Assembly: GCA_021229015.1 (NCBI GenBank)
Contig: CM037777.1
Span: 22,380,110-22,444,109, forward strand
Direction of reading: 5' to 3'
DNA: 64,000 bases
Source of the DNA: Solen grandis
Taxonomy: Eukaryota; Mollusca; Bivalvia; Adapedonta; Solenidae
How positions within the stretch are numbered: position 1 is the first letter of the stretch; every line of letters begins with the position of its first letter. The notes below the pieces were generated by a model. That model worked only from the letters and a program-made list of their open reading frames with translations, did not search any database and was not told where the DNA came from. The translations under genes and the position numbers were made by a program. Of this stretch, positions 11,266 through 24,432 are shown in pieces.

Positions 11266-14100
11266 TCCCTTTATGCTAAAAAAACATAAAAAAATTACAT
11301 TATGATATTGCTGAAAATAAATTTTCCATATTTAACAATTTGTTCAAAAAAATTTAATTGTGAAAACTACACTCATTGAAATTCAATTTATTAAACTGTA
11401 TGACATCACATTAGCTAATTATAATATAGCTATCGTTCTTGGTAATGTATACAGTGAGAAGTGATCTTTCAGGTATCATGATAAAATCTGCCCAGGGGCA
11501 CTAGTGGTTTGCTGGTCTACCCAGAGATTTGTTATGATAGAGACAAAAAAGAAGGAGAGAATAGGAGGGGGTAAAGTTTATGATGAAGTTTTATAGTCAC
11601 GGCCAGATATTGGCCGACCAGTGGTACAGTAAAGGTCTGTCTCATGGAGATACTATCTACCCCAGGGGGAAGGGCAGGGGAATAAACCTGTGTGAAAAGT
11701 TAATTGAGGGTGATACTGAACAATGCCTCCGTGACAGGTAACATAATATCAGACGATATTAATAAAGTAACAATACACAGTTGTGGTGGGTCTCCTTCAT
11801 TTGAATTGGAGAAAGATGCAATTAGATAAATTTAGATTTATTGACTGTCTGTCCATCTGTCTGTTTGTCTGTCTTCTTTAATGTATGTTATATATAGATG
11901 TATAATTTATTCAACAATATATATTTGTAACTTTTGAGAGTGGTGGCCTTTTTTTTCTCTCATGTCCTTCAAATGCAGTACAATTTTGCAATAATCATTT
12001 CAAAATCTGATTTTTGCAATATCACTGCATTGGTACTCTTTTTTATGACTTAATACACATTAAAATATCACTTCAACATTTCAACTACACCTATACAAGT
12101 GAAACAGTTACATAAAATTCAGCCGAAGTGAAATGCAAAATGGATACTTTTTCTGTTTCTCTGTTTGAAGAATATATCTCGTTGAATGTGACTAGTCCTA
12201 CAGGGATATTGAGTGGTTTATATTACATGATTATCCCACCTCTATCATAATTGCCCATTTGTAAGTGGCCATAAAACAGTGCTAAAGTGACCGTCTTATC
12301 TCCCCAACACTAGTGATGGCTTGTGGTACCGGAATATTAATGAGAATTTTTACATAAACTATACATCAGATGATTTACGAGGGGCTACATCTTGAAAAGG
12401 ATGTACAAAAATATGTTAAAATGTTTTCCACACTTTATTCTGATGAGATTTCAATCTTCATTTGACCATTCTTCCACAAATCCATTCTCATATGTAAAAA
12501 AAAAATGTATCCTGTTGTCTATTTTGGTTGGCTTTGATGGAAGTTATTTTGTTGTAAATCAACTTGTTTAGTTATTAAATGAATCTAAGTGTATAAATAC
12601 TTTTTAATCAACAAGAGCCAGGAAAGATCATGAAAATTATTGCTCTTTAGATAGGTCCACACTCTCAACCCTTTGATAAAAAAAAAAAATAATATTCATG
12701 GGGAGTATTCCTCTCATCCAATCAGGTTTGTGGTCTTTGCACTAAATATTCATTTAAGTATTATTATTGAAGCTTAATTTGACCAATCAGTTTTGAGCTT
12801 ATAGCAGGGTATTCATTTGGTTATTAATTGAATTAAATGTATCCGACTTTGCTTATTCAAGATTTGAACATCTAACCAGGAGTGGGTACTTAGGTGCCCA
12901 ATATCTGAACCACTGCACTGAACTACATTCCTTGGTAACAAGAATGTAGGTATTAGTTTAAAATAAATAGTTAAGTAATAATCCTTTTTTTTTATGTTTT
13001 CTGTAAATATTTATTTATTTATCTCACTTGTGTGTCCCGTAAGTTATACTATCAATCTATAAATTAAGTACAGATATATATTTGCTTGTGCCTCATGGAG
13101 TCTCTATCTAAACAAACAAGGAGATAGGACTTAATAGAGTATGATGCATCAGTACAAACAGATTTGCTTTAAAACCCTAGTATTGGATTTTTACCATTGA
13201 AAAAGTAAATGAAATGAATCAAATGTCGAGTATGTTCAAAGCAGACAAAAGCTGCTTTATGAATGAGTGCGGACCAAGAAATTAACCGATCAGTCACTGA
13301 ATATAGTAAAAATAAAATGAATGATTTAAACATGCTCCATATAGGAAAAAATTAAAACAGCAGAAAAATAAAGTACACACACACACAGTGGTGGTATGTT
13401 CATTCATGAATGAATCAAATGACGGGTTTGTAGAGTGGGAAGTCCTCTCCACAGTGAGAGATAGAGTGTGCGTTGGTCCATTCCCTCCCTCGCTGGTTAT
13501 CAGTCCGGTGCGGTATTCCACAGTGGATGTTTCAATGTTCTGGTCGAGCACAGTTTGAGGACCTTGTTAACAGTTGACGTAGTTCAACGTAGGTGGATTA
13601 AGTGTTGTCGTAATTTTTTTTTTAAGTGCTCAAAAAAGTGACATTTTTCCATGGGATAATTGTATAAATAAATTTGGATGACTTCACAGGAAAAGAGCAC
13701 TAAATGTTTTAAGTGTGATTTATCTAAGTATATACTTATAGCAGATGAAATGTGCAGGATAGTCAGTTATGTTGCAAATCACTGAACTTTAAGAACAAAG
13801 TCTTGTCATTAGTATACTCATTTTTCATGCAGTGTATTTCTCTCGTTAAAAGAAAGACAAATTTGTAAGATATTTTTCAAAATTAATACCATATTTTTTT
13901 TCTATTTTTTTTTTTTTACTTTTTTGTTACATAAACATTAGCTACACTGTGTCTGTATAAATATATTTTTTAAAGTCAAAGTGTTCATTTTTTCTTCTCT
14001 TGAATTTTAGTAAAGGAGGTATTATGTAAGAGAGATTTTTCATTCTCTCTTTCATTCTATATTGATCAAATATTTGCCAGAGATTGTTTGCACACATTTG
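11266..14100. other. Non-coding stretch, possible upstream region of the Kunitz gene
   Basis: No exon recognised. It contains one possible SINE trace (12855-12940), a short AC run near 13375 and T-rich tracts near 13890-13920. The segment nearest 14100 may hold the promoter of the Kunitz gene, but no TATA or initiator can be assigned with confidence. Confidence 0.4.
12855..12940 (-). mobile_element. Degraded tRNA-derived SINE trace
   Basis: On the minus strand, a B-box-like GATGTTCAAATC follows an A-box-like AGTTCAGTGCAGTGG at roughly tRNA spacing. No core or tail was seen. Confidence 0.3.
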
Positions 14101-14461
14101 ATAGTCAATAGGAATTTATTCAACTTAAATTTCAAGAGGGTTATAACCTACCACGGGGTATTAGACCTACATTTTAGGGGTAATACCTAGTATAGGCTTA
14201 GGAGAGAAACTGACTACCCAGTGCATTGTTTGCTTTAGCCTCAGCTGATATTGGTAATTGACTGGTGCAGTGTTGTGGGTTTGGTTGAACCTTACAGATG
14301 AGATACACATAGAGCTGGACTCTCGGACTGACTCGGTAACTCCAGGACAGGAACAGAGGGGAAATTATCATCACTGAAATTTTGTAGGAGAAGTTGAGAC
14401 AAATAACTTTGTAAATATTGTTCGATAATCTCAATGAAGTAATCTCTTAAAAGCATAGAAC

Positions 14462-14744
14462 ATGGGTAAGATTCGGTACCAGGATTTGTTGACAGTGGCC
14501 GTATGTCTGGGATCATTAGTGCTGGTGAGCTGTGATAATCATGGAGATGAGGACTGGTCATGGGAAGTTTGTCAATTGAAGCCGGAACGTGGCGGCTGCT
14601 CTAACTATACAGTAAAATGGTTTTATAATGAAACGGAGGGACGGTGCAACATGTTCTGGTATGGTGGCTGTGATGGAAATGGGAATAGGTTCGAGGACAA
14701 TGATGAGTGTGAAGCCCAGTGTGGCTCCAACACAAAAGGCACAG
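14462..14744 (+). CDS. First coding exon of a secreted Kunitz/BPTI-domain protein
   Basis: The ATG has a strong context (A at -3, G at +4). Residues 1-24 form a signal peptide with a hydrophobic core (LLTVAVCLGSLVLV), so the product is secreted. Residues 37-87 are one Kunitz domain with all six cysteines (37, 46, 62, 70, 83, 87) and the hallmark FWYGGCDGNGNRF. Canonical members inhibit serine proteases through the residue after the second cysteine (P1). Here P1 is Ser47 and P1' is Asn48, which starts an N-glycosylation sequon (NYT); a second sequon is at Asn56 (NET). A basic P1 is absent, so trypsin inhibition is unlikely. The exon ends CAG before donor GTGAGT at 14745, phase 1, as is common for Kunitz modules. 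The in-frame read-through to a stop near 14783 is intron. No downstream exon was found in the window. Signal peptide and domain share one exon. The family is sure; the role is unknown. Confidence 0.88.
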
Positions 14745-15950
14745 GTGAGTGTGTGTGTGAATTACTAGTATCACTTGTGTGTTGATTGACGAATGTTTGT
14801 GTGATAATAATAAATGTATGCTAGTTGACAGGTGTGTGTTGATAAACAAATGAGTTTTAATTGATTAGGATTAATAACAAGTGTGTTTCTCAGAGTGTGT
14901 TAATAATATACATAAATCACTGTGTGTATACTATAATAAATTACACAGACAGTTTATATATCTTAATAAACTTCATTGTCTTTCTGTCATTTAATAATAG
15001 ACATACATGTGAAGTAATATTTGGTTATTTATTACTGTTTGTGTTATTTGCAAGGTATTAATGACATATTTGTCAATTTAAATGTGTATTTAATGAAAGA
15101 TGGTTTTCACCGCATTAATTAATCACAGACATATTGATAAACATGTATGAATTTTATCACTGTAAGATAACCACTTCATGTATTTTACATGTGTATAAAT
15201 TAGTGGTTATGAAGAATTTAACCATAATACTTCATCAATTGTTGATATTTGATAATCTGCCAATGAGTCATTTTAATCAGACGTGATATATACATACATA
15301 TTATATGCCCAGTTAGTTCTTTGTGGTGACCATGTCAAATGAAATAGCAATTAATTAAGCAGTATTTGATACAATAGCTAATAAAGCACTTATGTATGCA
15401 GGGGATCAATGCTTTTCTTTTAACTGTAAAAATAATTACGGAATACCTGTTACTTCTGTCAGGGAAATTATTATTTTCTTTAGTCATAGACATGAATGGA
15501 AGTAGGATAGTTTGCTATGCTGTGCAGTCTACGATCAGTGTTAAAAAAATTGGTGGACTCTGAATTATAAAAGCTATTTATTCACCAATTGATAGTAAAT
15601 GCCATGGTCATTTTCTTCAGTTAACCCTCTTCTATTACTTGTAGGTCATACCTCACACATGCATGTATACATATTCACAAATAAAGATGGAGGCCTCTAT
15701 AGCATGATTCATACTTTAATCACTCTTTCTTTTAAACTTTACAGAAATCCATTATGTAAGGTTACGGGCTTAATACCTTCATAAATTAACAGAAGAATGT
15801 ACAGTTTAGCATGCCGTATAGACAGGCTTGCTTGAATATAAAGCCCTTGCAAATATGTGACAAGCTTTTATTGCTGTCTACAAAGATCTTTCTAGTTCAT
15901 GCTGTAAAATTTATATGACAATGGTGTATATGTTGAAAACCTGGCACACT
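14745..15950 (+). other. Probable first intron of the Kunitz gene
   Basis: It begins with the donor GTGAGT and a short GT run. No acceptor with a coherent Kunitz or other coding exon was recognised, so the intron may be very long or the next exons too short to see. Otherwise AT-rich, with no element identified. Confidence 0.45.
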
Positions 15951-17012
15951 TCTGCATCATCCAGGACCTACATTAACCCTCCATGAAAAACAACACTTAA
16001 AATTACAGGGTCTTTTTAAAACCAGATCAGCTTGAAAATAGCCTGTGTGCAGTGTGATCAGATTTCGTATTGTTTGATGTCCATCAATTTTTTTTAATTT
16101 CTAATGTCAAAGCATGACAAAAAGAGAGTACATAGTACAACATATACATTGCAAATATATAATAAATGTGATGTAGAAGTCTATATTAAATACATGTATA
16201 AATATAATGTAAACAGGTATATAGATATTTAATTGTATGGAATCCATAAAACATGCACATTATCTTTGAAATCTATCATACAACACCCTGTATCTTCTGG
16301 GACCACTTTTAAACCAGATCAGCTTTCACACAGCCCGGTTAGAGCTTGGGTTGTTTGTTGTTCGCTTCGCATTAATCTGAACAGAATAAAACCTGATCCA
16401 ACTGAAAATCTCTTTCAGGCTGATTTGGATGTTACCCTTGTTTACATAAAATGTTTTAAATGACGTGAAATTATACAGTGTATGACTATGATATATTTTA
16501 ACTTTACCATGCATGTGTGAGCAATCACTGATAAGAAAGAAATAAAACCTGATATACCAGCCAGTAAATTGTTTTGGTCTGAAGAGAGAAGTATTGACTG
16601 CACAATGTATCACTCTCTTTCCTTTATCTGTACATTTACTCAAATCCTTAACCTCTGAGGAGTTACAGGGAAACAGCGTGTTTTATTGGGGTTTACCATG
16701 GCGGTGTTTTAGTCACATCCCAACGTCCAGCTAATTACGGGTGTAGAATGACCAAGATTTCATAAAGGCATCCGGGTAGACTCACCGAACTAACCAACTG
16801 ATGCAAGCCAGCTGGTGGCCTTCTTCACATGTAAAATCCGGGGTAGGAAAAAAATATGTAAACAGAATAAAACCAGATCAGGATATGAGTAACTTGGATG
16901 CGAATCAAGTTTTTTACATTTAGCTTCTTGTTAGTAATTTGATAACAGGAAGTGACACTGTGAACCCTGATAAGACTTAGACATGCTTTCAGTCTGATCT
17001 GGCTTTTAACTG
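15951..17012. repeat. Cluster of degraded GATC-hairpin elements
   Basis: AAACCAGATCAG or AAACCTGATC arms recur near 16018, 16311, 16388, 16546 and 16872, with counterparts such as CAGGCTGATTTGG (near 16417) and GTCTGATCTGGCTTTT (near 16990). The arm sequence is that of the MITE family 1 palindrome, but the flanks differ. These may be remains of related MITE families. Individual element ends cannot be defined. Confidence 0.4.
16687..16843 (-). mobile_element. SINE 3' part, same family as 26445
   Basis: The reverse strand matches the SINE at 26445 over CCAGCTGGCTTG, TAATTAGCTGGACGTTG and the GTGACTAAAAC segment. The tRNA-like head is missing, so it is 5' truncated. Confidence 0.65.
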
Positions 17013-20000
17013 GTCTGACCTTTTTTTGAAATAACATACTCAAGTGATAAAAGAATAGATATTTTGCTGCTACACGGAGGCTAATATAACTACTTGATGA
17101 AGTTGTTACTGTTAATGAAGTTTCAATGCATCCATTCAATTTCTGGAATTATGTTGCACGTTTATATCAACTAAAGATTGTGCATGATGCAAGAAAGTTT
17201 ATGGATATGTTTGAAATACATGGCTATTACTTTAATAACCCTGGATTTCATTTGTAATCCTTTTTTTTTTTCACTGTAAGAATCCAACATGTAAAATACT
17301 TCAGTTGCCACCTACAATTTGATGACATGTGCTAGATCATACATTCCGATGGTTCCCTTTTTGGCTGGGTGAACTTGCTAGTGTCAGACTTTTAATTTGA
17401 GGTGTACATTAAAAAATCACAGGTTAACATTTAGAGATATGATGAGATATGACAGAGAGAGAGAGATTAAACGGGGGTTTGTATCTTAAAAGGGAAAAGG
17501 CTGTTGCAGTGGCTACATGCCAAAGGACTGAGGAGAATTAATAATGTTAAGTCTGTTGATACTGTGACGGTGAGACACCATCTGTAATATACTAGAGTCA
17601 TTCATGAAACTTAATTTATACACTGATACTTTCTAGCCTGTGAAGGGAGAAAAATGATGTAAGTCACATGTATGGATTTTATTTTATTTATACATCATGC
17701 CTTGGTGTAGGTTGATTTTTTTTTATTATTTTTTTTTTATTGGAAAAATTTTGTTCAGGCATTTTCAAATGGACATATGAGTCTTTATTTAGAGGGACAG
17801 AAGCTATTTATCACAAAATTATGCCAAGTTTATCCAACTTAAGTTGCTTCATCCCCCACATCGAAGCTTTCTACTGTTATTTGATTGAATGAAGCTCTTT
17901 TGACTCATCTGTCAAAGACGCAATTATCTTCGCATACAGATTAGAGTGATTTATGTATTTTTTCATTTCATTCTTTACCTTTGATGTGTCCATTGTTGAT
18001 CTTTCAGAAGTGAAGAAGCCACTCTGTATTTAAATTGTCATTTCACGCTTGGCTTCTGGACAGTTTAACGACCACAATAGGATGCAGGACATGTGCCAGT
18101 GTCGGTGTCGAGTTTCTCTCCGACAGTTCCCTACTGTGCCAATCCCTGACATTCTCTTGGTTGCGATTGATGTTGGTGTGACAAAACCTGGCTCACGTGG
18201 ACACTGTTGAATCACGGTCAATGTCCTGAAGAAAAAAAATTATGTGTAGAAATGCATGTTGACAAAAATGTCAAACCCCTCATAAAATGAGATCAGTGTA
18301 AAAGGCTAAGTTCTATGATAATCTAGAAGTTTGGATTACCAAAAAATGAAATGAAACCTCTTAAATGTATCACTGTTTACATCCAGTTCTGTACCAATTT
18401 CTTGTGTCTGTCTTCCAGAAAGAGAAGGATTATGTTTGGATTTATATTCTTATAGGATCCCCTTCACCTGTATATTTGCAATGCTGCTATTGATAAAGTG
18501 TCCCATCAATGCTACCTGTACAGATCCAGGATAAATGAAGCCTCATTTTTGTTTTACATGTTGAGGGATGATCATGAAACTGTTCTTAGTACAAGTTGAA
18601 ATAGAAGAAGATGGTTCAGTTTTGCAGTCAGCCCTTGGTGTCCTCTTTTTTATTTATGGACACCAACAAGAATAAATAAACCAATAAAAACTTAAGCAGT
18701 TGTCATGGAGTAAACAAGGGGAGGGGAGAGGGGGGTCTTAAAATAAACTTTAGAAATGATTATGAACCTAGCAAATGAAGGTATTGTTCTGAAGTCTATG
18801 TTCTTTCAAGATATAGTAATTTAAGAAGATGGTACCAGTTGCATAAGTGAATACTCCAAATTTAATAAAGAAAAATAATAATAATAATAACAAGGAATGC
18901 AAGGCTGGTGGAATTGCTTAAAACTTCCTTTGTCCTTGATAGCATGCTGCCTCGGGAGATTGTTTTGTGCCTCTCTCTTATGTCACATTTAATTATCGTA
19001 TCGAACCAAAAGGAATGGCAGGATGTCTAGTTATTGTTAGGAAGAAAACAAAATTTGATCTCGAGGTAAACAATGGGCATTTCATCATGGCATTAAATCA
19101 GTAATAGAGGCTAGCAGCTAGACCTTGGTAGGCTGCCATCTGTCTGATATTGTTTGAGGTATTTGTCTAGATAGGTGTTGTTTTCCTCAGTTTTTGTATT
19201 GTTGGTGTAATATGAGAGTAATTTCTTGTTCAAACTTTTTTTCCAGTTCAGCATTGTGTTTTCACATTTTATAATTTTATCAATTCTTCCTCAGAGAAAC
19301 CTTCCTTTTGTCCCGCTTATTCCTGTTAGCCTCCTTTTGCCCTTTTATTTTCATTGTCTCAAGTTTCATTAATACTTTTTACGTCATCTTTTTCTGAAGA
19401 TATATTTTATTGCCATATCACTTACATAGTTATGCAAAGGTCGACAAGAATTTCTATCAGTTCAGAAGCCTGATGTCAAAATTAATCTTTTAATGTTACT
19501 TCTTATGAATATGAAGGAGCACACATCAAAGGCATCGCTTGCTATGTATCTTGGCCCCTGATTAAAGTCGAATCTAAACAAACATTGCTATCATTATAGG
19601 TGATTTGGGTGGGCATGCTGACTAGGTCTTGGTCAACCCACATTGCAAGCTTCTCTTTCACAGAGAGCAAAAAAGGGCTAAGACTAAATGGTAGGTAGGA
19701 TAGATAAAATATTGTTGTCATCATCATCTTCTGCAAATATTGCCAATGTGTACACACAGGATATACTGCTATATATGGCTATGAAGATAAATAGGAGAAG
19801 AAGGTGACTGAAACATGTGTCACATATATAAGTGAATTTATGGCATGTGCATGGATTTAACTGCACTGCCATTTAGATATTTTTTAAAAGCATGCTTGAG
19901 GTGTTCTTGATTTTTGAATTCACCTTGTGAATAAACCTTCAGTATTTTAATCACCATTTAAAATAGTTGCAGATGTGCATCTGAGACTATTAGTATTTTA

Positions 20001-23000
20001 ATCTTTTAGAATTTTTTGTCATACCTGCCATTTTATAGACCATTTCCTTTCTTGGTGGCTTATACCATATGTATAAAAATATTAAATGTTGTGCATCGTT
20101 TATGCTGTTACATAGGCAGTTGTTTACTGTCCGTATCTCTAGAAATTTTACCCCTGTATTAATCAATAGCTGGATATTGCCAGGCTCCTATATACCTCAG
20201 ACGCTACAATTATGCATCAAATTGTTGTTTTGGAGTAGGCATTATTAGCATTATTTGCAAAACAAGATTACTGTTCTGAAAATTTTGAACTTGAGTTACC
20301 CTTGTTAAGATGTCATTTTATATAAGAAAAGATGATGTATTTTATGCATTGCTGAAGCAGTAAGTGAAAAGACGTGTTGTCTTCAGTTTGAAAATTAGAA
20401 TATCTCGAGTCAGTGAATAGATAAATGTAGGCTTTGATTTTATCATTTAAATGTAAGGCAGTGATAACATATTTAGAATTGTAATTGAGTTGCATGTTGA
20501 TTTATACAATGTATAGTAAAATTGCTAAAGGCATGGCTATGTGAATTTTGATGCACAAACATTTTAATGGATTGCTGCTTGATAAAAATTAAACTTTATC
20601 AGGATATCTAATGGTGAACTTTAAAAATTTATTTACAAGAATGCGTACTTACAAACTACTATCTATGCCCCTGCTTGTAATAGTCAGAAAACGGATGAGA
20701 AAAATTGTTTGGAAGATTGCAAAGCTGGAAAAACTGAGCATATTTTTATTTACTGTACAGGAACTGAGCATATTACCTAGAATAATGCTGGAGGCTTGGA
20801 TAATTGATCCTTGTGCTGTCATAATTGTTATGTATTTATTATGCTCTCTATAGTGGTGTATACTTTTAAGGTATCTCACAGAACAAGGCTTTAACAATCT
20901 CTAAAGCAGATAAGCACATGGAACATTTGCATTCATGCCGGCTTCTCTGATTAACCCTGCCTAAGTTTGTTTTTAAATGAATCAAAATCAGCAGCATTTT
21001 AGTTATTGAAACTGTAAATATTCATTATCTCTTTAATCCTTGTATCTGTTTTGAATGAAGGATGTGACTTGCAGATTTTTTACTTGATTGTGTATTGGAC
21101 ATAGGTTTCCCTGGAAATATACATCTTGTAACCTGTGCACCTGATCTAACCTTGTTGCCCACCCATTCCTGTCAATCTGATGACTCTGGGGCTCCAATCC
21201 TTGACCTTCAGCTCCACATGTTCTAGTACAGTGTTGTTGCCTTGCGATTTTTGTACCACTATGATTCATTGTCAACTTTGACAGCGCTGGAAGTTTTTTT
21301 CCCCCCATTAATTTCAATTGTATGGAGTCTGTCTCATTACAAATGACCTTTCTAGTGACCTTCAGTCTATGATATGTACAATGGTGGCTATTTTCAGTGC
21401 TACGTGGAATTCAAACCATGCATTAAGAATATTCAATTTAGCAATTTTCCTGTCAAGTGGGGTTTTGACACGCATTTGTTTTGCAAGGAGGTGCTGTGCA
21501 GACGTTTGAAAACAGCTTTTTTTTTCAGTACCTTTTTAAAAAAAGATTCTTTAACGTAAATCAGTGATTTATTTTTTTAATGGAAAGGTTACATAAGGTT
21601 GTTACCAGGGCTGTCATTAAGCAAAACCTTTAAAATTAATTACCGTAGATTGTTTTGGATAACTAGACTTTTGAACATTACTGCACCTCTCAAAGGGGAT
21701 TGGGTATCAGTTAAATTCTCTCAGACAATAACTGAGAGTCTAATTATTTTCTCCTTTTCATCTGTAAATTAGATTGGTTTAATAATGTAACTGTTATAAT
21801 TATATACTGTAGTGCAGTGTACCCTTAATTATACACTGAGGAAGTATGTTTGATTTTTAGTAATTTTTTTTTTTTTAATGATGCAAGTTTTTTCATGCAT
21901 ATGAGGTGGTATGGTAGTTAGAAAAGCCATAGACAAGCCATCGTTTGTTTGAAATAGCTGACAACTTAACCAGGGACAAAATCTAGATTTTTGCTCAATT
22001 AGTCTTGGACTGACCTCTAATAGGCAGTCTGAGTGCAGTTATCAGGGCTTGTTTATGACAGGTTGGACTGTCGTAAAAAAATGTTGAAACTTGTTGGATA
22101 TGCTGATTTTTTTTTTTTTTAAGTTTAATGTAAATAATTTATTCTGTTAGACTGTAGGGCCTTTTTTTTTTTTTTGGTTTTGTCTGTTACATTCGGCAGA
22201 CATGTGTCTGACTTAGTTGAAAGTCTGTCTGTTTGACAGGGTAAAAAAAAAAAGCAGTGACATGCATTCATCACTTTATTATCCAATTCACTGCAGTTGT
22301 CTCAGGTGGAAATAAAGTTTTATGTCTAATTGGACTCCTGTGATGTGATGAGCAACAGGCCGCTGGTATAGTGGGGTCCAATTATAGAGATAAGTGATTC
22401 ATAGGCATGTCACAGTTACCCAATTACTGGTCACTGTTACTGTATGAACATGATTATCGCACGCTTGCTGTGTCCCACTCACAATTAGCAATATTGTAGT
22501 AGTACAGGAATCTTGTACAAACATTTCCCTTGAGCTTTTTTTATGGATAAAAAACTGTACAGCCAATAGGTTAAAACAGAATTTATAGCTTGCATTATTC
22601 AAAGTTTATAGATAAGTGAAAGTTAGCTAGTGTTTACTCCAATGCTGTCAAAATCACTTTTGCATACTCGTCTGTGCGATGAATTTTATTCATTAAGATG
22701 TTTCATTTTGAATAGCACATCTATGATTTATTGTTAATATCTCAACATGCAGGTTTTTCAATTATGCACTTTACCCATCATTATGACTTTTACCAATCCA
22801 ATTACTACTCTTTTTTCAATGAATGAAACAGGTACTCTTTTGTCAGCCGACTTTTCATGAATCACTTAACAAGCAGTTAACAAGATGGCTATCATAGCAA
22901 TCGTTCACTAGATCAAGAAACTGTGTTTTAGGGGTCCAAATGAGGAGATGCGGAAGGGTTGATAATGACCCCTATATTGTGGGGCCAGGAACTTGAATAC

Positions 23001-24190
23001 AGATACAAGTGTAACAAGTGTGAACATAGGGCAGGGCACACAGTGCGCTGACGGCAAATTTGAAAAAGGAGACCAGAAAATGATCCAGTTAAAATTTATG
23101 TCTGAAATTTGTTATTGTTGAAACTAGGTCAATGAATTTTTATTGATATTAATGCTTTGTGTGTGTTTGTATCAATATGGGGTGAATTATTTTTGGGCGA
23201 AATTTGGCTGTGATTTATTTTTTCTATTTTTAATATTTCTGTATCAGAGAAGAACTGTGTGTCATGTGACAAAGCTGTAAATAATGCAGATACCAGTGTA
23301 ATGGCGAACAAGATTTATATGAATAGCTGCGTCTTCAATCAAAATACAATAGCTCATATCTCCTAGTCAGGAGCTGGAATTAAGTTGGATGAGATTTTTT
23401 TCTTTTTTCACATTTTAATAAATGATACTGAAACTGATTTTTGTATCTCATAAACTTAATGTTAAGGTCATAAGACTTCATTTTGATGCTGTATGCTGTT
23501 ATTTATTTACTGTAATTAAATTGTGATGATATTCATCTTTCGTACAATTAGTGAAAATTTATGTAGTCATAGAGCTGTGACAGAAGTTTATTTCCATGTC
23601 AAAATGTGCTCCCTGGGTGGTGAACATTTGCGACAGTCTGAATGTCTAGCTTTTGCATTATTATTTTGTTTTAATTAGCTTGATGTCATTTTCTGTACCA
23701 TTATTCATTCTTTTTATAGAGTGAGTAACATATTATTTTTGTGACTGGTTATGATTTAAGAAAATGTCCTTCAGAACATTTAAAACTTTTAACTGGGAAA
23801 GTTTGACTGAAGATGAACCTTTCTGTCAAGACCAGATCCCTCTGTCGATGGGAAATTGAAGCACTTGTAAGTTGTGGCGTATATCACGCTTGGTTGGTAA
23901 TGTCCAACAGTGGACAAAAACATGTGACCTTTTATGTGTGGAATAAATTCCCAGGGTTGGCTGTGTCACATGGGAACAGAAAATGTGAGAGTAAAGACAA
24001 GTCTAGTGGCAGCATTAGCTAGTGTCTCTTGTAACAAATTGACAGATAATCAGATGAAATAGACAGTTTTTAGATGATTTTTGTGTAATATAGGTGTGAC
24101 TAACCTGTAGGAATGTCAGCGTTTTGCAGGAATCAAAAAAAAAAAGCAGGTTTGTTTGGGTTGAACATTTCAGTCATTTTGTGACATTGT
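17013..24190. other. Long non-coding stretch, nothing firmly recognised
   Basis: About 7.2 kb without a supportable exon or intact element. Small features include an AAT run near 18877-18893 and T-runs near 17255, 21860, 22105 and 22160. Open frames such as 18030-18221 (-) and 21033-21317 (-) have no recognised domain and no splice signals I could trust. The stretch could be intron of the Kunitz gene. Confidence 0.4.
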
Positions 24191-24432
24191 CTATCCCTTT
24201 CCCTCATATATACTCATTTTGACGCCCTCAATAGGTATCACATAAAGCCTGATCTGCAGAAAACCACAGTTAAACCTTACCAAATTTATTTACAAAATCC
24301 TCATTTCCAGACCACTGAGGAGCAGCGAACAGCATAAAACCTGATCAGCCTGCGAGTTACTCGCAGGCTGATCTGGTTTTATGCTGTTCGCATAGGTCTT
24401 TTCATGGTTTCCTCTATGAGGGAAAGGGCTAT
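24191..24432 (-). mobile_element. Palindromic MITE, family 1, copy B, in a CTAT target
   Basis: The body is near-identical to the copy at 42513 in reverse, with inverted ends CCCTTTCCCTCATATA and TATGAGGGAAAGGG. The large central hairpin lies at about 24332-24386 (GCATAAAACCTGATCAG to CTGATCTGGTTTTATGC). The flanking tetranucleotide is CTAT on both sides where other copies have TTAA. A matched CTAT suggests a non-canonical target and not end decay. Confidence 0.85.

Noticed and set aside
14601..14849. Minus-strand His/Ser/Thr-rich frame opposite the Kunitz exon
   Set aside because: Shadow of the Kunitz exon and of the GT run in the intron start.
18030..18221. Minus-strand open frame of 63 residues with several cysteines
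   Set aside because: No recognised domain, no convincing splice sites, and cysteine spacing fits no family I know.
21033..21317. Minus-strand 94-residue frame of balanced composition
   Set aside because: No domain recognised and no splice context; might be an old transposon fragment but nothing supports it.
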